From Fuerstiella marisgermanici (lineage in GTDB: Bacteria; Planctomycetota; Planctomycetia; Planctomycetales; Planctomycetaceae), in assembly GCF_001983935.1 (NCBI RefSeq), contig NZ_CP017641.1:2108001-2172000 (forward strand): a DNA stretch of 64,000 nucleotides. Direction: 5' to 3'. Below the pieces are notes generated by a model. That model searched no databases. It was not told the DNA's origin and saw only the letters and a list, made by a program, of their open reading frames with translations. A program made the translations under genes and the position numbers. This document shows, piece by piece, positions 48,501 through 55,390 of this stretch; position 1 is the stretch's first letter, and every line of letters begins with the position of its first letter.

Positions 48501-50728
48501 CCGAATCGGTGACGGTGACCAACGTTACCGATACCTCTGTCGAACTAACTCTGGGTTTGAACTGGCAAATCACGCGAGCGGCCACGCGGCAGTTGTCGTT
48601 TACGATTCCGGCGGAACTGGAAGGCGTGTTCGACTTCCGTATTCCCGGTTTAAGGCAGCTCGAATACGGCTCACCTGCCGACGGTCGCATTCCCGTAACG
48701 GTTCATTTGCAGCAGCCCGCCAGCGAACAGTTTTTCATCGTCGCGACCGGCACGCTGCCGTTGCCGGATTCGAAACAAATAACCGCGAGTCCCCCCCAGT
48801 TTGTGGTTGGGGCAGAAGGCAGCGGCACCATCGCCAGCCAGTCGCATTTCTGGGTAATCGTCAATCAATCGGCCGGTCTGCTGGAAGCGGTCAACATGCA
48901 AACCGATGGAGCCGATGTCGCACCGGAAGACATTCGCACAAAAATTCCAGAAGGTTTCCTGCAGCAGTCGGTTGCGATTCGCCGCTTAAAATCGGGCCAG
49001 CCAAATTCGCAATGGATCCTGAAGTTTCCTGAACGCCAGCAGGTCGCACCGGCCGTCATCGCGTTGGCCGCTCATACGACTGTCATCGCAGAAGACGGCA
49101 CGTGGCGGTCCCGACACGCTCTACAGGTACGCAACGAATCGCGTCAGTTTCTACCGGTGATGATTCCGCAGACCAGTCGCTTCCTGTACTGCCTTGTGAA
49201 AGGTGTGCCAACTCGGGTTGTGTCGCGTTTAGAAGGCGAACAAACGATTCACCTGATTCCTGTTCCACAGTCCGGTGAAATCTCTACACCGTTTGACGTG
49301 GAATTCGCTCTGGCCGGTTTGCTGAGCGTATCGCCCAACGACATTGCGGGGCAGCAGCTGAATATTCCAGCTCCTGAATTCCCCGAATACCGCGACTTCC
49401 CGGACTACGGTATCGCGGTGTCGCGGAATACGTGGAGCGTGTTTGTGCCGGAATCCTGGCATGCGGCGGTGGTTGATGACCCACGGCAAACCAACGTGGT
49501 GCCCGCGACACAGACCGACTTTACGGAAGCAGAACTACTGTCGTACGTGGACAATGCAAAGTCGATTGCGAATGCAGTGAAGTCGCTTGGCGGCAGCAAC
49601 GCACCAGGTCGCCTTCACGGCTTCCGTGAACAAATTGAAATCCAGCAACGGAACCTGCAGCAACAGCTCGGCAATACGGCCGAATCCGAATCACAGCGAA
49701 ACGAAGCGCTGCAGCAACTGGGTGAGGTGCTGCAACGGCAGGACAATTACAGTAGGTCCGGCGGCTACGGCGGTGCCAATAGTTCCGGAGCGATCCGTAG
49801 CGGCACCGTGCTCCAGCGCCACGACAGCAATCGCTATCTGATGGAACTGGAACAGACCCAGAACGGCTTCAACAGCGCCAATGTTGATGGGCTTTTCTTC
49901 GGCAACACCATTCGGGGCCTGCCCGCCAACGAAAGCAATGCAGCTGACGCCGACGACGACACAAATTTCGACTTTGGGATTCAGTGGGACGAAGAGTCCA
50001 GAGAGTTCGACCAGTCGAAGACACGAGCCGTCGACGAAAAATCGGACAAAGGACAATCGATACTGGGTAAGCAGCCCGACGCTCAAAAGCGATCACAGTT
50101 GCTAAACCGCCGGGAACTGAACTTCAAGAAGCAGTCTCAAAAGGCGAAGGCCCAAACTCTGCAGTACTCAGACCAACGCGCTGAACCGAATGCCGCAGGC
50201 CGCGGTATAACAGCAGATCCGTTTCAGTCGTTAGATGTTCCACTGATACTCAACCGTCAGTCCGCCCCTCCGGCCGCAGCTTTCGTCGTTCCGCAGCAGG
50301 CGGCAGTGCCAGAAGTCGAAGAACTTGATGCGGCCGGAATGCTGGTTCCATCAGCTGCACCGGCTGCCGGACTACTGTCGATCGATTTCCAGATCCCAGC
50401 CGACGGCATCCGACACGACTTCATTCGCCCCGGTGGTAACGCGGAATTGACGCTAACTGTTCGCGACAGAAAAACGATTCACTTCGGGCTGGGAATCCTC
50501 TGGAGTCTCGCGTGCCTGATCGTGGCAGTCATCCTGTTGAAGGGCGTTTCAAGCGGAAATCTGAACCTGCGGATCAGCCTTCTGGCATCCGTCATCGGTC
50601 TTGCTGGCTGGCTGTGCCTTCCCGGCGACATTCGCTACGTTGCCCTGACGGTATGTATCGCCGCCGCAATTTGCGTTTGTATCAGCATCCTCAGAAATCG
50701 TGAGCCTCGATCGGTGGTCGCCAGTTGA
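42572..50728 (+). CDS. Giant membrane protein made of two fused units (B and C)
   Basis: About 2718 residues from the ATG overlapping the upstream TGA (a GTG lies 3 bp earlier). Residues 1-62 come largely from an inserted repeat; the real signal-like helix is LFTLVLATLLVPAVTAQ (~66-82). Unit B opens FVPADQFDAIFERTPNGVMLPRDEF (split here: FVPADQFDAIF, then VMLPRDEF) and ends with membrane helices at ~1005-1045 and ~1260-1330, separated by a Gly/Met-rich linker. A second signal-like helix (SGLLLAFAVFAAGGHAVAA, ~1343) begins unit C, with KVYLPRDEF at ~1390, a poly-Gln stretch (~1505) and three C-terminal helices. Looks like two paralogues joined by loss of a stop. Role unknown. A start at TTG 42767 is possible. 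Confidence 0.85.
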   Translation: MDSVNPHKAYEDVWVAQPARLCCKATGSRSHGRNATSASAFRSPSIAASCACGTLPRRGSATLIKLFTLVLATLLVPAVTAQDKSGPAREQFVPADQFDAIFERTPNGVMLPRDEFEALLQQAQQAVRSRSELPVPAVIRTASYNVQRSQNHAIVKLSLDIEQFADHWISLNFPIGNLMVEDAKIGDEAAAIGRDPQQGDLLTLMHDKPGRFTLQLTMSTPLGTVGSDRVAAFRVLQNVASNFTVACPPERHLEVGNLKLERPQPISEPAEYTFPAGAAADIQLKWTARRQQTDTQSMVFARTDARLRLTSDNLRWNSQTRLSVFGSSINQVVARVPAQLEVTAVDSAGLESWTLQDDPKQKGVTRVVLNYRQPFSDDRMISIAAVAGLKSDAASTIPTLQLVDVTSHTGQLVVTHEDQLRLLAEAGGGIRQLSTDILSSMLPAGEVFDFWLQDFTLSVSVKPRDRELFAEVNSTLAIEDTQATFRCDMAIETLNDSLYELVLQLPQGWQIRTVADENNNALKWRRGSTESAIVVEPAAPIPAGGLFNVRTTFTRTIEDPATQQTLSLPVITPSETLIVGGTYQISAARDLTMSPLEIQGLAPAGDDDGTLLFETQGSVYSGKLAIERRPVRLSSRSVLRSWMDMRQKTVDAVITVDITNGTTRTLQVTLPADLGEDVRFTVDSVAQVPGFEQQQVPASVSITEQTATEPADGQRTFSLTFDKRFAGAVTIKAFVQQPRTQETQLTAPFAKVTSAVRQHGLVVFEASPEQQLTPAADDLSASGLKPADAGLVEPPAESTGRRTALVYRFIQPDYNLQINETRFDTEAVPSAVCEQIANVSVLSDTGAIQRSSRVSLTCVGVQTLRFTLPDAEESFLWSTILNDEAVEVRRDGDDYLVAIPTGSDQNQHVLEVLFESANTEVSLLGETTQESLQLSIDTDKGAAAPIDILEQTWDVRYPDSALLVDNDGGFHPSRDLEQPGWLQALASMAYLPSTTDALRRLIPLGVFLLGLLVVTALMVRKQKRAIDVLAVLAIIAVLVTLIRPAVQNAREASPRTQALNDARNQALEAEMQSDARYGRSTGSEMDDVAVQSMDAATPEPASEPLGRVSGSRGPEEMFGESSSPGNDASMEGGGFGGSMGGMPMGMAGQGQQRQGQQGGGVAPPVGGTEVLMPLALPRTTPQDAISSPGLSELAARLSGSARLSIRAEIASPQDYRSMTFRSIGGTSEAGTLQVVVQPRSQLNAYRIVAAAIVLLLCLWMNRARLGTKAAVAIVFLLVAVAAVPLLPNQWQSIADGIVLGTLAGIALWIVAAIARCISKAIATCCQSGPRSTFQPRSVTTSGLLLAFAVFAAGGHAVAAPQAEDDNQLRPNVVLPYTPGEPELLADKVYLPRDEFLKLYNAANPGELSNLKLSAPSRVVAAFYKSGELKQVKDATWSQAFTVRYVIHSSSNKPIDVALPIGPVAIRSAKLDEGDAVLLPQERAPIVRSPNTLNQAPNQQAAQAKPQQPQQQQQLQQAEVAQHIAAASGYTARIPEPGAHVLDVAFEVPATVESSVGRLQLPVRPVPAGTVAFELPGEGLAVRVNGQSNAFRQQERSVVIPVADANGVQIAWRPEATQTAADTSYHATVNSALTIDDAGLTSRSTIAINCRQGTLAEVEIGIPQDYAVQSVEGADIAGWNVPDDDAQTLRLLFRQPVEAATRIDLTLFRREVFSTDKVNVAVPVPVVKGASRDSGNVTILAGRELEVRVDSLSGVSQINAAESALPNGAGTKAPRVLAWRYTRHPVAISVKVFRTADRMNVISLNGVQLEPQRQLWTTLITANVSGSPRRRLEIEVPSDFLALDVNANNLADWYFSEATQENATTKTLNVQLQAAQQGTITVTLRGQTGRTGGTDAAKMLVPRVVGADEVATQVSIWLDEASEISGSSADGWKRSGSAIDPRLKKLQPDAADISFTSNAAKPNPIELTLRQAPASLIAESVTVTNVTDTSVELTLGLNWQITRAATRQLSFTIPAELEGVFDFRIPGLRQLEYGSPADGRIPVTVHLQQPASEQFFIVATGTLPLPDSKQITASPPQFVVGAEGSGTIASQSHFWVIVNQSAGLLEAVNMQTDGADVAPEDIRTKIPEGFLQQSVAIRRLKSGQPNSQWILKFPERQQVAPAVIALAAHTTVIAEDGTWRSRHALQVRNESRQFLPVMIPQTSRFLYCLVKGVPTRVVSRLEGEQTIHLIPVPQSGEISTPFDVEFALAGLLSVSPNDIAGQQLNIPAPEFPEYRDFPDYGIAVSRNTWSVFVPESWHAAVVDDPRQTNVVPATQTDFTEAELLSYVDNAKSIANAVKSLGGSNAPGRLHGFREQIEIQQRNLQQQLGNTAESESQRNEALQQLGEVLQRQDNYSRSGGYGGANSSGAIRSGTVLQRHDSNRYLMELEQTQNGFNSANVDGLFFGNTIRGLPANESNAADADDDTNFDFGIQWDEESREFDQSKTRAVDEKSDKGQSILGKQPDAQKRSQLLNRRELNFKKQSQKAKAQTLQYSDQRAEPNAAGRGITADPFQSLDVPLILNRQSAPPAAAFVVPQQAAVPEVEELDAAGMLVPSAAPAAGLLSIDFQIPADGIRHDFIRPGGNAELTLTVRDRKTIHFGLGILWSLACLIVAVILLKGVSSGNLNLRISLLASVIGLAGWLCLPGDIRYVALTVCIAAAICVCISILRNREPRSVVAS
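42612..42758. repeat. Palindromic MITE/REP-like element inside the coding start
   Basis: 147 bp bounded by inverted repeats GGGTGGCAC (42612-42620) and GTGCCACCC (42750-42758). Inside, CACAGCC-TGCAA-GGCTGTG (42618-42636) makes one hairpin and CCACG/CGTGG with flanking CACT/AGTG (42732-42752) another. It carries no stop in the giant gene's frame, so it adds about 49 residues ahead of the signal helix. No target duplication is evident. Confidence 0.7.
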
Positions 50729-50758
50729 TGGAAACTCGAACCGTCTGAACTCGTCATC

Positions 50759-52075
50759 ATGCCGCATGTCACATTCGTCCCGCTGACGGGATTTCGAGTT
50801 CGCGAACCGGAGATGCGGCGGCTGGGCATGAGTCTCCCCGGCCTGACTTCTCGAGCCGCCGCGCTGGCAGAATTACCAGCTCTTGGCATGCTCACACTGG
50901 CAGGCCTGACACCGAAACCGTGGTCGTGCAGTTATCACGGCGTCCAGACGTACACAGAAAAAGTCGTTCAACAGATCACCGACGAGCAGCCGGATCTGGT
51001 CGCGATTTCAGCACTGACAGCATCCGTTGAAGAGGCTTACATCCTAAGCGACCGCGTGCGCGCGGCCGGAGTACAGGTCGTTATGGGTGGCCTGCATGTG
51101 TCGGCTTGTCCGGAAGAAGCTGAAACTCATTGCGACGCCGTGATCGTTGGACGCGGCGAACGCGTTTGGCATCAGGTGTTGCAGGATACGCTCGGTGGCC
51201 AACTGCAACGACGCTACACCTCAGAAGGCAACCTTCCGCCGTTGTGGCCGATGCCGCGATTTGAATTATTGGGACACCGTCCGCCGCGGTTCACGTTGCA
51301 GACGCAGACTGGTTGTCCGTTTTCGTGCGACTTCTGTGGATCCAGTCGGTTGCTGGGGCGTTTCTTCGAAAAGCCAATTGAGAACATCCGCGAAGAACTG
51401 GCAATCATCGCGCAGATCACGCCTCGGCCAATGATCGAACTGGCTGACGACAACACGTTTGCTGGAAGTCGCAATGTGCAGCCCTTGTTTAACGCTTTTT
51501 CCGCCGTCAATGCTCGCTGGTTTACAGAAGCCGACTGGCGCATCGGTGAATGTGCTGATGTGCTGCGAGGACTGGCTGCGTCGGGCTGCGTGCAGGTGCT
51601 GGTGGGGATCGAATCGCTGGTCTTTCGCTATCCGGGCATGGGTAAGAAGCAGGCGGAACTGGACCGGATCATGAACGCGGTGACCGCTATTCAAGACGCG
51701 GGCGTGGCAGTCAATGGATGTTTTATCGCCGGTGCCGAAGGCGAAACTCCGGAGTCACTCGACAGATTGACTGACTTCCTTCTGCGCAGTCCCTTGGCTG
51801 AAGTTCAAGTGACGCTTCAAACACCATTCCCCGGCACGGCGTTGCATCGCAGCCTGGCGGATCAGGGCCGACTGTTGGAAGATCGAGGCTGGTCGGCATA
51901 CAGTTTGTTCGATGTCACGTATCGTCCCGATCGTATGTCAGTGGCCGAACTGGAGTCCGGATTTCGGAACGTCCTGAAGCGTGTCTTTAGCGAGCATGCC
52001 ACAAAGCGCCGCAACGACATCCGCCGCAGAATTATGAGACGAGCACGAAGCTTGCGATCACAACACTCGGAGTAA
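50759..52075 (+). CDS. B12-binding radical SAM protein
   Basis: 438 residues. An N-terminal cobalamin-binding-like Rossmann domain (~55-150: LVAISALTASVEEAY, VVMGGLHVSACPEE, DAVIVGRGE) is followed by a radical SAM TIM barrel. The cluster cysteines are Cys186, Cys190 and Cys193 (GCPFSCDFCGSSR). Enzymes of this class methylate or rearrange unreactive carbon in lipids, cofactors or natural products. The B12 site lacks a clear DxHxxG, so the domain may bind B12 base-off without a histidine ligand. It starts 30 bp after the giant gene and is followed 3 bp later by a membrane-protein gene. Substrate unknown. Confidence 0.9.
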   Translation: MPHVTFVPLTGFRVREPEMRRLGMSLPGLTSRAAALAELPALGMLTLAGLTPKPWSCSYHGVQTYTEKVVQQITDEQPDLVAISALTASVEEAYILSDRVRAAGVQVVMGGLHVSACPEEAETHCDAVIVGRGERVWHQVLQDTLGGQLQRRYTSEGNLPPLWPMPRFELLGHRPPRFTLQTQTGCPFSCDFCGSSRLLGRFFEKPIENIREELAIIAQITPRPMIELADDNTFAGSRNVQPLFNAFSAVNARWFTEADWRIGECADVLRGLAASGCVQVLVGIESLVFRYPGMGKKQAELDRIMNAVTAIQDAGVAVNGCFIAGAEGETPESLDRLTDFLLRSPLAEVQVTLQTPFPGTALHRSLADQGRLLEDRGWSAYSLFDVTYRPDRMSVAELESGFRNVLKRVFSEHATKRRNDIRRRIMRRARSLRSQHSE

Positions 52076-52078
52076 ATC

Positions 52079-53452
52079 TTGAACGCACCTGAACCGGCCG
52101 AAGAATTACGCGTTGAACCGACCACGGTGGCTGCTGTTTCACCGTTGACCGTCGTGCAATTCTTATGCGGTCGCCACGATGCGATCTTGAAACTCGCGGC
52201 GTGCCCCATGCTGCTGCCTGTGTCAGGCGTGCTCGTCCTGTCTGCGGCGTTCGCTCGGGAATACGATGGCGAAGACCTGTTACGAGATCCCTGGCACCTG
52301 CTGATACCTCATGCGGCATCGCTGCTGACGTCACTGTTGTTGTATTGCCTTGTGCGTCTGCCGGCCGTGCGAAGCAAAGCGATGCTGGCCGTGTTCGTCC
52401 GCGAATACCCCGTGTTTCTGGGCCTGTTCTGGATGACGGCGCCACTGGCATGGATCTACGCGGTTCCGGTCGAACGATGGCTGAGTCCCGGTGACGCCAT
52501 GCGGGTAAATCTGATGATGCTGGGCGTGGTGTCAATTTGGCGAGTCGCGCTCATCACGCGTGTCATCAGCGTTGTTTACAAGGCCGAATCTATCGGCCCC
52601 GTATTGATCACGGTGCTGTTGTTTGGCGATGCTGTGATGCTGTTGGCAATTTCTTATGTGCCGGTCCCAATTCTGCATTTCATGGGCGGCGTGCGACTGA
52701 CGGACACGGAATCCGTTCTACAGTCAACCACACTGCTGTTGCAGCTCGTCGGATTTCCGGGGCTGGTGATACTGTTTGGGATGTATCTGTTTTTGTTGCC
52801 GCCGGTTCCAGTGATGACCGGCCCGGTCGTCTTGCCGACGGCTCGACTAAGCCGAGGTGTCTGGGTGGTGTCTGTCGTGGCAGTGGTTGGCTGGTTCGCA
52901 GTGTTGCCATTCACTCAACCGCCGCAGCAATTACGACGACAGGTCGAATCAGACCTGCGGGCCGACCAAATCGAACAGGCGATTCAGCTGATGTCAGCAC
53001 ACACACCCACAGACTTTCCACCTCACTGGAGTCCTCCGCCACATATCGCTCTTCCGAAACCACACCCACCAATCACAGACGTCATGGCGGTCATCGCTGC
53101 CCGGAAGATTGACGTGGCGCCGTGGGTGCGTGAGGTGTTTCTGGAGAAGTTTCGGCGAGAACTGGCTGCGGTCTTCGACTATTATTTCTCACCTGATCAC
53201 AGCAAAGCATTACCGTATCTCGAAGTCATCGCCGAACTTCCGCTGCACGACTGGTACGAAGGAAATGACGGCCACTACGAAGGTGTCGCTACAGACATAA
53301 GACAGATGGCGGCGAATAAAGACGAACCGCCCACCGAAGAAATTCGAATTCTGCTGGAACAGATTCTGCAATCCCTTCCGGACGCCAACGACGAATCGGC
53401 CGACGACGCACCCAATGACAACGGGAATTCTGAGCCCGTCCGCGAGCAGTAA
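52079..53452 (+). CDS. Six-helix membrane protein with soluble C-terminal domain
   Basis: 457 residues from a TTG at 52079, chosen because GGAG lies seven bases upstream and there is no better start. Six hydrophobic segments occur between ~45 and ~285 (for example VSGVLVLSAAF, LLTSLLLYCLV, VFLGLFWMTAPL and GLVILFGMYLFLLPP). The C-terminal ~170 residues are soluble, with a Pro-rich stretch and an acidic end. Family not recognised; a Yip1-like domain is possible. It is the last gene of the block beginning at 39048. Confidence 0.75.
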   Translation: MNAPEPAEELRVEPTTVAAVSPLTVVQFLCGRHDAILKLAACPMLLPVSGVLVLSAAFAREYDGEDLLRDPWHLLIPHAASLLTSLLLYCLVRLPAVRSKAMLAVFVREYPVFLGLFWMTAPLAWIYAVPVERWLSPGDAMRVNLMMLGVVSIWRVALITRVISVVYKAESIGPVLITVLLFGDAVMLLAISYVPVPILHFMGGVRLTDTESVLQSTTLLLQLVGFPGLVILFGMYLFLLPPVPVMTGPVVLPTARLSRGVWVVSVVAVVGWFAVLPFTQPPQQLRRQVESDLRADQIEQAIQLMSAHTPTDFPPHWSPPPHIALPKPHPPITDVMAVIAARKIDVAPWVREVFLEKFRRELAAVFDYYFSPDHSKALPYLEVIAELPLHDWYEGNDGHYEGVATDIRQMAANKDEPPTEEIRILLEQILQSLPDANDESADDAPNDNGNSEPVREQ

Positions 53453-53553
53453 GGTCCGGTCTGGGAAGTCATGCAGTCGCTACGCGCCTTCACTGAATGA
53501 ATGCCGATGCGGCAGGTTCTGGTCATTGTCTGGTCCGCGACGGCAGCAGCAAC

Positions 53554-54522
53554 TTATTGCGTCACAAGCCCATCCGCGCGATGCCCGGATCGGCGATGGA
53601 CCTCGCCGTCAACGTTGTAAGACACGAATCGGACCGAACCATCGCAGTATGCGAAGAAACAACCGCTGACGTGAGCACTCCCGAAGCTGCGGGGATTGGC
53701 GTTTGAGCCGTCGGGAATTGGCGGGAACTCCGTTGCGGTATAGCGAGCGGTATCGTTTCCGTGGCCCAGATAGGCATGCTGGTCGTCACCCCAGTCGTAG
53801 TCGTTGATCGTAATCCTTTTCTCGCCGACAAGGTACGTGTTGGATGTCCCGTCGGTAACCATAGCCACCGTAACTTCGCTGCGAGGATAAAAAATGCCAG
53901 TAGCCTGGTCCGCGTTACCCCAGTCGTAGTCTTTGGAATCACCTTCTTCCAGAGTCTGCGGTCCCTGTGTACCGACGACGATTGTCCCGGCGTTCGCTGC
54001 GTAGTCTGTCTTGACAACGTCGACCACAGCATCTGCATTCAGAACCGGAAGTGTTCCGGTATATGGATATAGCGACGCGGACCTTCGACTGGGACAATTC
54101 AGAACGGGAACGGGCGTTTGTGCAACGCGAGCCGCTTCTGCCCGCTTGTCCGCAAGCGTTGCACCTCGCCCCAGTGCGTGCAGGTTGGCTTGTTCCAGAT
54201 AAGGCAGCATACTGAACGCCCAGCCTCCCGGTTGATGCCGATCCGTTCCTCGGTCCGGATCACCCGTCCACACGAACCCCCATCCCCCACTGGGAAATCG
54301 CCCGAACGCATCTTCGTGAACGTGCATGGCGATGCCGATTTGACGCAGATTGTTTTGGCAGGACATTCGTCGAGCCGCCTCGCGAGCCGACTGGACGGCG
54401 GGCAGCAACAGGGCCAGCAGTATTCCAATGATGGCAATCACCACCAGCAGTTCGATCAACGTGAAACCTCGTCGAACGCTGTTTTCGTTAGTCTTCTGCG
54501 GTTGTTGAATGGCTCGCTGCAA
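53554..54522 (-). CDS. DUF1559 pseudopilin-like protein
   Basis: 322 residues. The type IV prepilin start [19 protein letters not shown] (~18-36, split after GFTLIE) gives a cleavage and N-methylation site and a membrane helix. The DUF1559 body follows, with [20 protein letters not shown] directly after the helix (cysteine at ~56) and the closing H-x9-DG box ([13 protein letters not shown]). These proteins occur in large families in planctomycetes and probably build pilus- or secretion-like fibres. The gene stands alone; no prepilin peptidase is nearby. Confidence 0.93.
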   Translation of the reverse strand: MQRAIQQPQKTNENSVRRGFTLIELLVVIAIIGILLALLLPAVQSAREAARRMSCQNNLRQIGIAMHVHEDAFGRFPSGGWGFVWTGDPDRGTDRHQPGGWAFSMLPYLEQANLHALGRGATLADKRAEAARVAQTPVPVLNCPSRRSASLYPYTGTLPVLNADAVVDVVKTDYAANAGTIVVGTQGPQTLEEGDSKDYDWGNADQATGIFYPRSEVTVAMVTDGTSNTYLVGEKRITINDYDWGDDQHAYLGHGNDTARYTATEFPPIPDGSNANPRSFGSAHVSGCFFAYCDGSVRFVSYNVDGEVHRRSGHRADGLVTQ

Positions 54523-54694
54523 AACGTGATTCGATCAAAAAAGGGGCAAGAAGCTTCAGGTGGGCCTCGGTGAGACTTCAGCTGCTTCTGAAGATGTTAG
54601 TAGTGCCTTGGCAGGGCGCACAGTTGAATTTGCGATGATCAGGGTTGCAAGTGAAAATCAGAGCGAATGCCGGTCGATTCACCGCTGTCTAACC

Positions 54695-54819
54695 GGACAG
54701 CGCCATGTTTGTGCGAATGGTAACCCGAAGTGTAAGCGAGGAATCGAGTTGCGACGAATCCCTCGCTTACGCATCGGGTTACCCAAAACACGGCCCAATG
54801 ACCAAAGGTGGCGCTGTCC
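54695..54819. repeat. Nested inverted-repeat element
   Basis: 125 bp. Outer perfect 11-bp arms GGACAGCGCCA (54695-54705) and TGGCGCTGTCC (54809-54819) enclose inner 23-bp arms at 54719-54741 and 54761-54783 (GGTAACCCGA...AAGCGAGG type) that match at 21 of 23 positions. No ORF fits inside, so it is MITE- or REP-like. The rest of the 54523-54855 gap is featureless. Confidence 0.8.
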
Positions 54820-54855
54820 AGCTAAATGCTGCCAAAGCACTGCATCCTTCGGCCG

Positions 54856-55200
54856 TTAATTCTGCCAGCGAGCACACTCGATGCCGCCCTGAAAGTAAAT
54901 GGCACAAGTCCCGTGGCCTTCGATCTTCATGGGGGGAACGGCGACCACTGCACCAGCCTCTGTTGCCGCAGCAACGGCTGCCGCTATGTCTTCGACAAGG
55001 ACGTACGGCCGGACAACTGGCTTTTCTCCGGCATGCATCGGGGCCCGAACCCCAAGCGTGGTTCCACCTTCAAGACTTGTCGTCCGCGCGCCGCCAAGGG
55101 CGGGATCGCCTTCTACGAACGTGACGCCGTGCAACTTCGCATACGTCGTGCAGACGGCATCGACATCCGGCGTCACGATTTCGAGATATGAAATCTGCAT
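54856..55200 (-). CDS. VOC-family (glyoxalase-like) protein
   Basis: 114 residues from ATG 55200; an in-frame start at 55233 would add 11 residues before the family start MQISYLEIVTPD. The body is one vicinal-oxygen-chelate module (beta-alpha-beta-beta-beta repeat): VDAVCTTYAKLHGV, PYVLVEDIAAAVAAATEAGA, PPMKIEGHGTCAIYFQGGIE. His and Glu residues in the right strands could bind a metal. It resembles the stand-alone antibiotic-resistance or hydroxylase-like members. Substrate unknown. Confidence 0.85.
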   Translation of the reverse strand: MQISYLEIVTPDVDAVCTTYAKLHGVTFVEGDPALGGARTTSLEGGTTLGVRAPMHAGEKPVVRPYVLVEDIAAAVAAATEAGAVVAVPPMKIEGHGTCAIYFQGGIECARWQN

Positions 55201-55390
55201 GAAGTTCCTTTCTGAAGCATTCTTCGCATTCACCGAATTGGCCGTGAGCTGTCTGACGGAAAACTACTTCGATGTACGCGATGCTGCATCTTCTTACGGC
55301 CAAAATCGTGTTGGGCAGTGCTGTCAGAAGCAACGCCGCTACGGAGTATGCTTCGTAGCCTTAGTTGTTCACGTCCGCGTTCCCAGATTG

